From NCBI GenBank assembly GCA_002070215.1, contig MWCV01000005.1, forward strand, positions 43,054 to 107,053: a DNA stretch of 64,000 nucleotides. Direction: 5' to 3'. Every line of letters begins with the position of its first letter. Within the stretch, counting starts at the first letter, position 1. The notes under the pieces were generated by a model. It was not told the DNA's origin. It was given only the letters and a program-made list of their open reading frames with translations, and ran no database searches. Below are positions 1 to 9,155 of the stretch, piece after piece. The DNA comes from Chloroflexi bacterium ADurb.Bin180. Lineage in GTDB: Bacteria > Chloroflexota > Anaerolineae > UBA2200. The position numbers and the translations under genes are program-made.

Positions 1-5
1 CGCGG

Positions 6-2018
6 TTGCTAGAGCTGCTGCGGCAGATGCTCGAGATCCGCTACTTTGAAGAGACCGTGTCCGATTTGCTCGGCAAGGACCTGATCAAGGGAGCATCGCA
101 CCTGTACGCGGGAGAGGAAGCAGTGGCCGTGGGTGCCATCTCCACGCTCCGCGACGATGACCTGATCACCAGCACGCACCGGGGACACGGTCACTGCCAC
201 GCCCGGGGCGACTCCCTGGCCAGGACGTCGGCCGAGAAGCAAGACCACTTGAATCGAATGATGGCCGAGCTCTGTGGGCGGGCCACCGGTTACTGCAAGG
301 GACGCGGCGGTTCAATGCACATCGCCGACGTCGAGAAGGGCAATCTGGGGGCAACAGGCATTGTCGGCGGCAACATCCCCGTGGCCACAGGAGCAGCTCT
401 GGCCGTCAAGCTGCGGAAAGAGGAGCGTGTGGTGCTGTGCTTCTTTGGCGACGGCGCCTCGAACACGGGCAACTTTCACGAGGCGCTCAACCTCGCCTCC
501 ACCTGGTCGCTGCCAGTGGTCTATGTCGTGGAGAACAACCTCTACGGAATGTCCGTTCCGTTCACGAAAGCGTCCCGACTTCCCGACGTGGCGGCGCGAG
601 TGTGCGCCTATGACATGCCGGGGCGAGTAGTCAACGGAATGGACGTCCTCGCAGTGAGAGAGGCAGTGAGCCAGGCGGTGCAGCGAGCCAGGGAAGGCGG
701 CGGACCCTCTCTGGTCGAGTGCAAGACCTACCGCTGGTTTGGCCACTCGCGGTCTGACCCCTGCGCCTACCGCACCAGAGAAGAGGAGAAGCAGTGGAAA
801 GCGCTGGACCCCATCGTTGCCTTCAAAGCACTGCTGGAGAAGGAAGGCATCGCCACGCGCGATGAGCTCCAGTCGGTCGAGAGCAGGGCCGCTGAGTCGC
901 TCAAGACTGCCACCGATTTCGCACTCGCCTCTCCGTGGCCTTCTCCCGAAGGGCTATACGACGATGTCTATGTGATTCGGTCGCGGGAGCCAGGAGAGGT
1001 CGAGGCGGAGCGCGCGCTGCGTGAGCGCATCTACCGCGACCCGGCGACCAGACAGATCCCGTACTGGCAAGCGCTCAACGAGGCACTCCGCGAAGAGATG
1101 GACCGCGATCCCGCGGTGTTCGTCATGGGCGAAGACGTTGGGCTGTACGGCGGCGCCTATGGTGTCACACGGGGGTTGTTCGAGCGCTATGGGGCTGAAC
1201 GCGTGCGCGACACACCGATTTCCGAGGCGACCATCGGTGGGGCCGCGGTTGGTGCGGCGATGGCCGGCACTCGACCGGTGGCCGAGATCATGTACGTGGA
1301 CTTTACCCCGCTGGCGATGGACCAAATCGCCAACCAGGGCGCCAAGAACCGCTACATGTTTGGCGGCAAGACCAGGGTGCCGATGGTCATTCGCACCGAA
1401 GGTGGCACGGGCCGCTCCATCGCTGCCCATCACTCGCAGAGCCTGGAGGCCTTGTGGCTGCACTTTCCGGGCATCTATGTCGTTATGCCCGCCACGCCCT
1501 ACGACGCCAAGGGGCTGCTCAAGACCGCCATCCGCGACGACAACCCGGTCATGTTCATCGAGCACAAGTTGCTCTATAAGGAGAAGGGGCCGGTGCCCGA
1601 GGGAGAGTACACCATACCGCTGGGCGTGGCCGATGTGGCTCGCACCGGGAAGGACGTCACGGTGGTAGCCTATTCGAGGATGCGTTACCGCGCCCTCGAA
1701 GCGGCAGCGCTATTGTCCAGGGAAGGCATCGAAGTAGAGGTCATTGATCCGCGTACACTCAAGCCGCTGGACCTTGAGACCATTGTGGCATCAGTGCGCA
1801 AGACGGGTAGGCTCGTTGGCGTTACCGAAGCGTACAAGACCGGCAGTTTCCTCAGCGAGTTGTTCACCCTGGTCAATGAGGTTGCTTTCGATTATCTGGA
1901 TGCGCCGATGGTCAGGGTCGCCGGGGCGGACGTGCCCATCCCCATGAGCGAGCCACTGGAGACGGCGGCCATCCCTGGCACGGCGGATATCATCGCCGCC
2001 ATTCGCAGGGTTCTCTAG
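6..2018 (+). CDS. Fused 2-oxoacid dehydrogenase E1 (alpha+beta), probably 5'-truncated
   Basis: Thiamine-diphosphate decarboxylase (E1) of a pyruvate, acetoin or branched-chain 2-oxoacid dehydrogenase complex, with both subunits on one chain. The alpha half (about residues 1-330) has the TPP motif GDG at 148-150 followed by NN at 177-178. The beta half begins near residue 345 (RQIPYWQALNEAL) and carries the conserved MGEDVG and EIMYVDF stretches. The first codon in the window is a TTG at base 6, where E1 alpha is already well into its first helix, so a few N-terminal residues probably lie outside the window. It heads an E1-E2-E3 operon; E2 starts 14 bases after the stop. The substrate cannot be fixed from sequence alone; pyruvate or acetoin is most likely. 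Confidence 0.92.
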   Translation: MLELLRQMLEIRYFEETVSDLLGKDLIKGASHLYAGEEAVAVGAISTLRDDDLITSTHRGHGHCHARGDSLARTSAEKQDHLNRMMAELCGRATGYCKGRGGSMHIADVEKGNLGATGIVGGNIPVATGAALAVKLRKEERVVLCFFGDGASNTGNFHEALNLASTWSLPVVYVVENNLYGMSVPFTKASRLPDVAARVCAYDMPGRVVNGMDVLAVREAVSQAVQRAREGGGPSLVECKTYRWFGHSRSDPCAYRTREEEKQWKALDPIVAFKALLEKEGIATRDELQSVESRAAESLKTATDFALASPWPSPEGLYDDVYVIRSREPGEVEAERALRERIYRDPATRQIPYWQALNEALREEMDRDPAVFVMGEDVGLYGGAYGVTRGLFERYGAERVRDTPISEATIGGAAVGAAMAGTRPVAEIMYVDFTPLAMDQIANQGAKNRYMFGGKTRVPMVIRTEGGTGRSIAAHHSQSLEALWLHFPGIYVVMPATPYDAKGLLKTAIRDDNPVMFIEHKLLYKEKGPVPEGEYTIPLGVADVARTGKDVTVVAYSRMRYRALEAAALLSREGIEVEVIDPRTLKPLDLETIVASVRKTGRLVGVTEAYKTGSFLSELFTLVNEVAFDYLDAPMVRVAGADVPIPMSEPLETAAIPGTADIIAAIRRVL

Positions 2019-2032
2019 GAAGGAGGCAGACT

Positions 2033-3358
2033 GTGCCAGTCGATGTGATCCTGCCCATGCTCGGTGAAACGATGGACGAGGCGATCATCGTGCAGTGGCT
2101 GGTTCGGGTCGGCGAACCAGTCAAGAAGGGCGAGCCGTTGTTCCAGGTCGAGACGGACAAGGCGATTCTCGACGTCAACTCACCGGCCGATGGGATCCTG
2201 GCATCGGTCGAGTTCGGCGAGGGGAGCAAGGTACCCGTGCTGAGCGTCGTGGGCAGGGTTGCTCTCGTCGGGGAGGCGTTGGTGACGAGCAGAACGGAGA
2301 CGCCTCAGCCTAGACACGCCAAGCCAGAGCCTCCAGCAGCAGCCGCAGCGAGCCAGGCGGTTCCGCGGAGAGCCATATCGCCGCGTGCGCGCAAGCTGGC
2401 CGCTGATGCCGGCGTGGACATTGCCGCAGTGGAGGGCACAGGGCCAGCCGGGCGAATCGTGGAGAAGGACGTCCAGAGGGCCATTGCTCAAATGAAGGCC
2501 GCGCCGCCACGAGTCGCCGCGACGCCCCTGGCTCGCAAGGCCGCGGCACAGGCCGGCATCGAGCTGCAGCGCGTGCGCGGCACAGGGCCCGGCGGCCGGA
2601 TCGTGCTGGCCGACCTGTCGCCGAAGCAAACCGCGGGCGATACCGCTCTGTCAGCAACCAGTCGACAGGGCAAGGTCACTTCCACCCCTGTCACCGGAGT
2701 GAGAAAGATCATCGCCGAACACATGGCTGCCAGCTCGGCCACCGCGGCGGCGGTGACCCTTGTGACCGAGGCTGACGCCACGGAGTTGGCGCACGTGCGC
2801 AATGCCGTCAGAGAGCGCTATGCCGCAGATGGGGTGACGTTCTCGTACACCGACCTGCTGGTGTGGATTGTGGCCCGGGCGCTGCGCGACATGCCCTATA
2901 TGAACGCCAGGCTGGTGGGCAACGAGATCGAGCAGCACGACTCGATCAACATCGGCGTGGCCGTGGACACGGAGCGGGGATTGCTCGTGCCGGTGATCCG
3001 TGGTGCCGGGAAGATGAATGTGGTGCAACTGGCAAAGGCTCTCCGGGAGCTAGTCCAGCGTGCGCGCAGCGGCAAAAGCTTGCCGGACGACCTGACCGGC
3101 GGCACCTTCACCATCACGAATCTGGGAATGTACGAGATCGATGCCTTCACGCCGCTCATCAATCTCCCCGAATGTGCTATACTGGGGATTGGCCGGCTCA
3201 ACTCCAAACCGGTGGTGCGGGACGAGCAGATCAGCGTTCGCACTATGGTTACTTTCAGTCTGACCTTTGACCATCGCGTCATCGACGGTGCGCCCGCAGC
3301 GCGCTTTCTGCAGAGGATCAAGGTACTGGTCGAGCAGCCGACCCTCATGCTGGTCTAG
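2033..3358 (+). CDS. Dihydrolipoamide acyltransferase (E2) with two peripheral-subunit-binding domains
   Basis: Core acyltransferase of the same complex; transfers the acyl group from lipoate to CoA. One N-terminal lipoyl domain has its lipoylated lysine in ETDKA (Lys43). Two E3/E1-binding domains follow in tandem, at about residues 114-150 (EGTGPAGRIVEKDV) and 162-195 (RGTGPGGRIVLADL), separated by Ala/Pro-rich linkers. The catalytic domain ends with the HRVIDG motif (His414, Asp418), so the enzyme looks active. The GTG start at 2033 is chosen because a strong AGGAAGGAGG ribosome site lies just upstream. Most bacterial E2 proteins carry one binding domain, so the duplication is unusual. Confidence 0.93.
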   Translation: MPVDVILPMLGETMDEAIIVQWLVRVGEPVKKGEPLFQVETDKAILDVNSPADGILASVEFGEGSKVPVLSVVGRVALVGEALVTSRTETPQPRHAKPEPPAAAAASQAVPRRAISPRARKLAADAGVDIAAVEGTGPAGRIVEKDVQRAIAQMKAAPPRVAATPLARKAAAQAGIELQRVRGTGPGGRIVLADLSPKQTAGDTALSATSRQGKVTSTPVTGVRKIIAEHMAASSATAAAVTLVTEADATELAHVRNAVRERYAADGVTFSYTDLLVWIVARALRDMPYMNARLVGNEIEQHDSINIGVAVDTERGLLVPVIRGAGKMNVVQLAKALRELVQRARSGKSLPDDLTGGTFTITNLGMYEIDAFTPLINLPECAILGIGRLNSKPVVRDEQISVRTMVTFSLTFDHRVIDGAPAARFLQRIKVLVEQPTLMLV

Positions 3359-3380
3359 TTCCATTGCGAGGAGGAGATCC

Positions 3381-4769
3381 ATGTCCATACAGTGCGATGT
3401 CGCGGTGATCGGCGCCGGGCCAGGGGGCTATGTCGCTGCACTGCGGGCGGCCCAACTGGGAGCCAGGACAGTCGTCGTAGAGCGGGACCGCATCGGCGGC
3501 GTCTGCCTGAACTGGGGCTGCATCCCGACCAAGACCCTGCTGCGCACGGCTGAGGTGCTGCAGTTGGCGCGAGAGGCCAAAGACTATGGCGTGATGGTCG
3601 CTGACGTGCGACTCGACTGGGCCGCAGCTCAGAAGCGCAAGGACGCCATCGTCCGCCGCCTGACCGGCGGGGTAAGCGCACTGCTGCAAAAGGCGGGAGT
3701 CGCCGTGGTAGCTGGAGAGGCCAGGCTGGTGTCTCCGCGCGTGATCGAGGTGGCGGGACAGTCGGCCAGCGAGACGATCACTGCGGCCAAGGTCATCATT
3801 GCCACCGGTTCCAGGCCGGCGCCTTTGCCCATTCCCGGGCTGGACGGCCCGGACGTGCTGACGAGCGACGGAGCGTTGGCGCTCGATGCCCTGCCGGAGA
3901 GCCTGTTGATTATCGGCGCCGGCCCGATCGGCGTAGAGTTCGCCACACTCTTCAACGCCTGCGGCGTCAAGACAACTCTGGTGGAGGCACTGCCGCGAGT
4001 GCTGCCTACCCTCGACGCGGACCTCAGCGCCGAGGTGGAGCGTGGCCTGAAGAAGGCCCGCGTTAAGGTCCTCACTGCCAGCAAGGTAACGCGGATCGAT
4101 CGGGCGGGCAGCAGGCCGCAGGTGCACATAGAGGGGGCGGCCGGTGAGACCGCTGTTGAGGTCGAGCGCATACTGGTAGCCGTAGGCAGACGAGCGAACG
4201 TGGAAGCCCTTGGCCTGGCCGAGACCGGAGTGGAGGTCACCAAAGGCGGGATCAAGGTGGACGAGTTCCAGCGCTCAAACCAGCCGGACCTGTATGCCAT
4301 TGGCGACGTGTGCGGCGGGATTCAGTTGGCCCACGTGGCCATGCATCAGGGCGTGATTGCGGCAGAGAACGCGCTGGGGGGCCACCGCGTTATGCACTAC
4401 AATGCTGTACCGAGCTGCGTATTCAGTTGGCCGGAAGTGGCCACGGTAGGTCTCACTGAGGAGGCAGCGCGCAGCCAGGGGTACGACGTTCAGGTCGGCA
4501 GGTTTCCTTTCCGCGCCAATGGCAAGGCCCTTGCCCAGGGCGATCACGATGGGCTGGTCAAGATCGTATCCGAATCCAAGTTCGGTCAGGTGCTGGGAGT
4601 GCACATCGTCGGGCCTCACGCCAGCGATTTGATCCAGGAAGGGACCCTCGCGCTGGGCCTTGAGGCTACGCTGGACGAGCTCGACAACACGATCCACCCC
4701 CATCCCACGTTGAGCGAGGCCATCGCCGAAGCCGCGCTCAGCGTGCGAGGAAAGGCACTGCATATCTGA
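3381..4769 (+). CDS. lpdA: Dihydrolipoyl dehydrogenase (E3)
   Basis: FAD-dependent disulfide oxidoreductase that reoxidises dihydrolipoate and reduces NAD+. Seen: the FAD dinucleotide motif GAGPGG at residues 11-16, the redox-active cysteines Cys42 and Cys47 in GGVCLNWGCIPTK, a second GAGPIG motif for NAD, the YAIGDVCGG FAD contact, and the C-terminal His441/Glu446 dyad in HPHPTLSE. Length 462 aa is normal. The ATG at 3381, after GAGGAGGAG, is preferred to an in-frame upstream extension that overlaps E2. The stop shares a base with the trmFO start, which suggests translational coupling. Confidence 0.95.
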   Translation: MSIQCDVAVIGAGPGGYVAALRAAQLGARTVVVERDRIGGVCLNWGCIPTKTLLRTAEVLQLAREAKDYGVMVADVRLDWAAAQKRKDAIVRRLTGGVSALLQKAGVAVVAGEARLVSPRVIEVAGQSASETITAAKVIIATGSRPAPLPIPGLDGPDVLTSDGALALDALPESLLIIGAGPIGVEFATLFNACGVKTTLVEALPRVLPTLDADLSAEVERGLKKARVKVLTASKVTRIDRAGSRPQVHIEGAAGETAVEVERILVAVGRRANVEALGLAETGVEVTKGGIKVDEFQRSNQPDLYAIGDVCGGIQLAHVAMHQGVIAAENALGGHRVMHYNAVPSCVFSWPEVATVGLTEEAARSQGYDVQVGRFPFRANGKALAQGDHDGLVKIVSESKFGQVLGVHIVGPHASDLIQEGTLALGLEATLDELDNTIHPHPTLSEAIAEAALSVRGKALHI

Positions 4770-6097
4770 TGGCCGAGATCAAGGTGGTAGGCGCGGGGCT
4801 CGCCGGAGCGGAAGCGGCCTGGCAGGCAGCTCAGCGCGGGGTGCAGGTGACTCTCTGTGAGATGCGCCCCGCTCAGATGACGCCGGCCCACCGTACCGCT
4901 GCGATGGCCGAGCTCGTGTGCAGCAACTCCCTGGGGTCCGACCTGGTTGACCGCGCCCCCGGGCTCCTCAAGGCCGAGCTGCGTTTCCTGCGCTCAGTCA
5001 TCCTCTCTTGCGCCGACGAGACCGCAGTTCCCGCTGGAGGAGCGTTGGCCGTAGGCCGCGAGGCCTTTGCCGACCTGGTCACGCGGCGAATCGAGAGCCA
5101 CCCACTCATCGAGGTGCGCCGCGAGCATCTCGAGCGCATTCCTGAAGAGGGGACGGTGGTCATCGCCACGGGCCCTCTGACCTCGCCGGCGTTGGCGGAA
5201 CAGCTAGCGGCCTTTGCCGGAGCAGAGCATCTCTACTTCTACGACGCCATGGCGCCGATCGTTACCGTGGATTCGGTCGACATGAGCAGGGCCTTTCGGG
5301 CATCGCGCTACGACCGCGGCGAAGGCGACTATATCAACTGCCCGATGGATGAGGCCGAGTACGAGTGTCTTGTGGATGCCCTCCTGGAGGCAGAGACGAT
5401 TCATCTGCACGATCTGGAGCACGAGAACCAGCACTTTTTCGAGGCCTGTCTGCCGGTGGAGGTTCTGGCACGGCGCGGGAGACAGGCCCTTGCTTTCGGG
5501 CCTCTCAAACCGATGGGCCTGATCGACCCACGCACGGGCAAGAGGCCCTATGCCGTGGTGCAGCTCAGGCAGGACAATCTGGCCGGCACGCTCTACAACC
5601 TGGTCGGCTTTCAGACGAACCTCAGGTGGCCAGAGCAGAAACGGGTCTTTAGCCTCATCCCGGGCCTGGAGAACGCCGTGTTCGTGCGCTTTGGCCAAAT
5701 GCACCGCAACACCTTTCTCAACTCCCCGGCGCTGCTCGAGCCGACGATGCAGAGCCGCACTCGGCCTGGCCTGTTCTTTGGCGGCCAGATCACCGGCACG
5801 GAGGGCTACATCGGGTCGACGGCCAGCGGCTATGTGGCGGGGCTCAACGCAGCCAGGCTGGCTCTGGGTCAGCCCTTGCTTACGTTTCCCACCGAGACCA
5901 TGATCGGCGCAATCTGCAACTATGTCGCGCGGGCCGACCCGACCAACTTCCAACCGATGAAGGTCAACTTTGGGCTGCTGCCTGCTCTGCAGCATCCCAA
6001 GAGGCGCAAGCGGGAGAGATACCAGTCCTTCAGCCAGCGAGCCCTCGAGACGTTGCAGCAGTTCGCCGCCAGCGAGCCACTCTTGCCAGCACAGTGA
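4769..6097 (+). CDS. trmFO: TrmFO, folate-dependent tRNA (uracil-54-C5)-methyltransferase
   Basis: FAD- and methylenetetrahydrofolate-dependent enzyme making ribothymidine at position 54 of tRNA. The N-terminus has the dinucleotide-binding motif GAGLAGAEAAW. The family block CEMRP, then AELVCSNSLGS, is present, as are QLRQDN, FFGGQITGTEGY and a late GAICNYV. Length 442 aa fits the family. The ATG overlaps the E3 stop (TGATG), so it is the last gene of the dehydrogenase operon, although the function is unrelated. Family identity is clear from several consecutive motifs. Confidence 0.95.
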   Translation: MAEIKVVGAGLAGAEAAWQAAQRGVQVTLCEMRPAQMTPAHRTAAMAELVCSNSLGSDLVDRAPGLLKAELRFLRSVILSCADETAVPAGGALAVGREAFADLVTRRIESHPLIEVRREHLERIPEEGTVVIATGPLTSPALAEQLAAFAGAEHLYFYDAMAPIVTVDSVDMSRAFRASRYDRGEGDYINCPMDEAEYECLVDALLEAETIHLHDLEHENQHFFEACLPVEVLARRGRQALAFGPLKPMGLIDPRTGKRPYAVVQLRQDNLAGTLYNLVGFQTNLRWPEQKRVFSLIPGLENAVFVRFGQMHRNTFLNSPALLEPTMQSRTRPGLFFGGQITGTEGYIGSTASGYVAGLNAARLALGQPLLTFPTETMIGAICNYVARADPTNFQPMKVNFGLLPALQHPKRRKRERYQSFSQRALETLQQFAASEPLLPAQ

Positions 6098-6121
6098 ACA
6101 TCCTCCGAAGCACGGTCGGCT

Positions 6122-6150
6122 TTGGAGCTGCTAGCCGAACGGGCTAGAAT
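6122..6150 (+). promoter_or_regulatory. sigma70-like promoter for the TIM-barrel isomerase
   Basis: TTGGAG at 6122-6127, a 17-base spacer and TAGAAT at 6145-6150, directly upstream of the gene starting at 6171. Spacing and hexamers fit a housekeeping promoter. Confidence 0.55.
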
Positions 6151-6170
6151 AGACCCTTGGGCACAGAGAC

Positions 6171-7010
6171 ATGCTGGCATTATCAACTGGCACGCTGCAC
6201 AACTATGGTCTGGACCGGGTTTTCGCTCTGGCGCGAGAGGCTGGTTTTCAAGACATCGAGGTCATCGTCGACGCGCGGTGGGACACCCGTCAGAGGGGGT
6301 ACCTTGACTCACTTCGCCAACGGCACGGCCTGCCCATCGTCTCGTTACACGCTCCCTTCCTGCCCGGCATCCAGGGCTGGAACAACGATCCAGTGGCGAG
6401 CCTCAAGAACACCGTACAACTGGCTGCTGACCTCCAGGTAGGGACCGTGGTCTGCCACGTGCCAATGCGTTGGCACTGGCTGAGCATCGATAGCAGCCTG
6501 CTCCGCCGAAGAGTAAGGGCACCGATCCTGTGGCCACGGTCGCACGGCGAACGAGCCAGGTCGCTGGCCGCAGTCCGGGAACTCGCCAGGCCGAACGTCG
6601 CTGTCTTGTTGGAGAACATGCCGGCATCCTTGTTCCTAGGTATTCGCTATGGTTTGTACGCACCGAACCGGCTCCAGGAGTTGGCCAAGCTCGGCGACCT
6701 CGTGCTGGACACAACGCACGTGGGAACGTGGGGCTGGGACCTCATGGAGGTGTACGAACAGCTCAAACCGCGGGTGCGACATGTCCATCTGTCGGACTAT
6801 AACGGTCACGAGCACATCCCGCCCGGGAAGGGGAGCCTCCCACTGGCCGCTTTCCTCCGCGCGCTCGCTATCGACGGGTACGGCGGGAGCATAGTCGTGG
6901 AGAGCGGCCCGGAGCACTTTTCGCCCAATGACGAGAAGCAGATAGTTGCCGGCCTGAAGGCTTGCGTCGACTACTGCCAAACCCATTTTCGGAAGGAAGT
7001 TGTCGTATAG
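6171..7010 (+). CDS. Sugar phosphate isomerase/epimerase-like TIM-barrel protein
   Basis: A 279-aa protein of the xylose-isomerase-like TIM-barrel superfamily (AP endonuclease 2 fold). It has the typical order of beta-strand ends with metal ligands: SLHAPF, VVCHVP, VLLENMP, LVLDTTHVG, RHVHLSDYNGH and VVESGP. The His, Glu and Asp residues in these strands match the usual divalent-metal site. The substrate is unknown; the family includes sugar isomerases, epimerases and DNA-repair nucleases, and nothing nearby points to one. The ATG at 6171 lies 20 bases after a promoter -10 box. Confidence 0.8.
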   Translation: MLALSTGTLHNYGLDRVFALAREAGFQDIEVIVDARWDTRQRGYLDSLRQRHGLPIVSLHAPFLPGIQGWNNDPVASLKNTVQLAADLQVGTVVCHVPMRWHWLSIDSSLLRRRVRAPILWPRSHGERARSLAAVRELARPNVAVLLENMPASLFLGIRYGLYAPNRLQELAKLGDLVLDTTHVGTWGWDLMEVYEQLKPRVRHVHLSDYNGHEHIPPGKGSLPLAAFLRALAIDGYGGSIVVESGPEHFSPNDEKQIVAGLKACVDYCQTHFRKEVVV

Positions 7011-7012
7011 CA

Positions 7013-7927
7013 ATGAGCCATTTCAAGACACGCCTGGTGCCCATTATTGTCAACGACTTCCGGCGCGTTGTTATGCGAAGGGTGGCGGCGCTGATCGGTT
7101 TGACGGTTGCCTGTCTGGCGGTGAATTCATGCCGCCCCAGGCCGGAACTGTTCGATGGGAAACGGGCCTATCGGCACGTGGTTGCGCAGTGTGACATCGG
7201 CCCGCGAATCGTAGGCACCGAGGGCGGACAGAAGGCTGCCGAGTACATCACGCAGGAACTGGATAAGCTGGGCTGGACGGTGGAGCGTCAGGAATTCACC
7301 TTTCATGGTGTCATGGGTCAAAACGTGATTGCCAGTCGCGGCAGCGGTGACCTGTACCTGCTTGGCGCCCACTATGACACGAGGCCCATCGCTGATCGCG
7401 ACCCGACCAACCCGACGCAGCCAGTGCCTGGCGCAAACGATGGTGCCAGCGGCGTGGCGGTGCTGCTCGAGCTGGCTCGGGTTCTCGATCAGTCCAAGGT
7501 CAACAAGCAGGTATGGCTGGCCTTCTTTGACGCTGAGGACTGCGGGAACATCAATGGCTGGCCATTCTCGGTGGGCGCGGCGCACATGGCTGAGCACCTG
7601 AGTGTTCAGCCCAAGGCCGTCGTTGTGGTCGACATGGTGGGGGACGAAGATCAACGTTTCATGTGGGAGACCGCATCGAACGACGCCTTGAATCGTTCCC
7701 TGTGGGCCGTAGCAGCGGACCTGGGCTATCAACACCAGTTCATCCCTCGCCTCGGCTACTCCATCATTGATGATCATGTGCCGTTCCTGCAGCGAGGGTT
7801 TACAGCGATTGACATAATTGACTTCGATTATCCTTACTGGCACACTACCCAGGATACGCCAGACAAGGTCAGTCCCGAGAGCCTGCAGAGGATCGGACGG
7901 GTCCTTCAGAAATGGCTTGAGCAGTAG
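7013..7927 (+). CDS. M28-family zinc aminopeptidase / glutaminyl-cyclase-like lipoprotein
   Basis: Exported zinc hydrolase of the M28 family. The metal-site residues are in order: GAHYDT, ANDGASG, FFDAEDCG, VDMVGD and the late YWHTTQDTPDKVSPES. The WHT and DTPDKV blocks resemble bacterial glutaminyl cyclases, so peptide cyclisation is an alternative to aminopeptidase activity. A hydrophobic N-terminal segment ends in AVNSC, a plausible lipobox, suggesting a lipoprotein on the outer face of the membrane. The start is uncertain: ATG 7013 has a distant GGAAGGAAG, while ATG 7073 would put the signal peptide at the extreme N-terminus but has no clear ribosome site. Confidence 0.85.
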   Translation: MSHFKTRLVPIIVNDFRRVVMRRVAALIGLTVACLAVNSCRPRPELFDGKRAYRHVVAQCDIGPRIVGTEGGQKAAEYITQELDKLGWTVERQEFTFHGVMGQNVIASRGSGDLYLLGAHYDTRPIADRDPTNPTQPVPGANDGASGVAVLLELARVLDQSKVNKQVWLAFFDAEDCGNINGWPFSVGAAHMAEHLSVQPKAVVVVDMVGDEDQRFMWETASNDALNRSLWAVAADLGYQHQFIPRLGYSIIDDHVPFLQRGFTAIDIIDFDYPYWHTTQDTPDKVSPESLQRIGRVLQKWLEQ

Positions 7928-7967
7928 GCCCGGGCAACCATCGACAGCAGATGAGGAGACAGGTGCC

Positions 7968-9134
7968 GTGAGAGTTGCCAAGCGAGTTACCGATCTTCCG
8001 GCTTACGCCTTTGCCGTGGCCGGCAAGCAATTGGAGGAGATGCGCGCCCGCGGCGTGGACGTCATCGACCTGGGCATTGGGAGCCCTGATCTTCCGCCGC
8101 CTGCGCCCATCATCGAGGCGCTCTACCATTCTGCTCAAAGAGCAGACTCGCACGGCTATGCGGGCTACTATGGCCTGCCAGCCTTGCGTCGTGCCGTCGC
8201 CGACTATTACCAGCGGCGCTTTGCGGTACAGGTTGATCCGAACAAAGAAGTCGCGATGTTGATTGGCTCCAAAGAGGGGCTCTTCAATGCCGCCCTGGCC
8301 TTTCTGGACCCGGGAAACGTGGTTCTGATCCCTGACCCGGGCTATCCCACCTATCACCTCGGCGCGCACATGGTCGGCGCTGTCCAGTACTCCTTGCCGC
8401 TGCGCGAGGAGCGAGGCTTCTTGCCCGACCTGGAGGCGATTCCTGCCGACGTTGCCGACGCGGCGCGGGTGCTCTGGCTCAACTATCCTAACAACCCGAC
8501 CGGCGCCGTCGCTGACATGAGCTTTCTGGAGAATGCAGTGGCCTTTGCGCGGCATCATGACCTGCTGCTGTGCTACGACAACCCCTATTGCGACCTGACC
8601 TTCGATGGCTACAAAGCGCCCAGCATCCTCGAGATCCCCGGGGCCAAGGACGTGGTTCTCGAGTTCAATTCGCTGTCCAAGACCTACAACATGGCCGGCT
8701 GGAGAGTCGGTATGGCGGTGGGAGGGGCTGAGGCGGTGAACGCCCTGGCCCGGGTCAAGACCAACATCGACTCGGGCATCTTCCGCCCCATTCAGGACGC
8801 GGCAATACAGGCTCTGAACGGAGACCAGTCCTGGCTGCTGGAACGCAACGCCATCTATCAGCGGCGCAGGGATGTGGTAATGAGCTGGCTGCCCGCCGCC
8901 GGGCTGGAGGCCAGGGTTCCGCGCGCCGCGATGTATGTGTGGGCGAGGGTGCCAGCCGGGCGCACCTCACGTGAATTCTCAGGGCAGGTGTTGGAGCAGA
9001 CGGGAGTGTGGATCACCCCTGGTCCGACCTTTGGTGAGGCCGGCGAGGGCTATGTGCGCATTGCGCTGACGTTGCCCGAGGAGCGGCTGCGCGAAGCAGG
9101 GGACCGAATCCACTCGGCCAGCCTGCCACGGTAG
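7968..9134 (+). CDS. Class I/II PLP aminotransferase (LL-diaminopimelate aminotransferase-like)
   Basis: Pyridoxal-phosphate enzyme of fold type I, 388 aa. The N-terminal IDLGIGSPDLPPP, LNYPNNPTGA, CYDNPYCDL and the PLP-lysine block NSLSKTYNMAGWRVG are all present, so it should be active. Sequence style fits the DapL/aspartate-aminotransferase group, where LL-diaminopimelate aminotransferase gives a one-step route to lysine and peptidoglycan precursors. No other lysine gene is nearby, so the substrate is an inference. The GTG at 7968 follows GAGGAGACAG and gives a normal N-terminus; the longer frame overlapping the M28 gene is not used. Confidence 0.85.
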   Translation: MRVAKRVTDLPAYAFAVAGKQLEEMRARGVDVIDLGIGSPDLPPPAPIIEALYHSAQRADSHGYAGYYGLPALRRAVADYYQRRFAVQVDPNKEVAMLIGSKEGLFNAALAFLDPGNVVLIPDPGYPTYHLGAHMVGAVQYSLPLREERGFLPDLEAIPADVADAARVLWLNYPNNPTGAVADMSFLENAVAFARHHDLLLCYDNPYCDLTFDGYKAPSILEIPGAKDVVLEFNSLSKTYNMAGWRVGMAVGGAEAVNALARVKTNIDSGIFRPIQDAAIQALNGDQSWLLERNAIYQRRRDVVMSWLPAAGLEARVPRAAMYVWARVPAGRTSREFSGQVLEQTGVWITPGPTFGEAGEGYVRIALTLPEERLREAGDRIHSASLPR

Positions 9135-9155
9135 TACTGACTGGAGGAATGCCGT

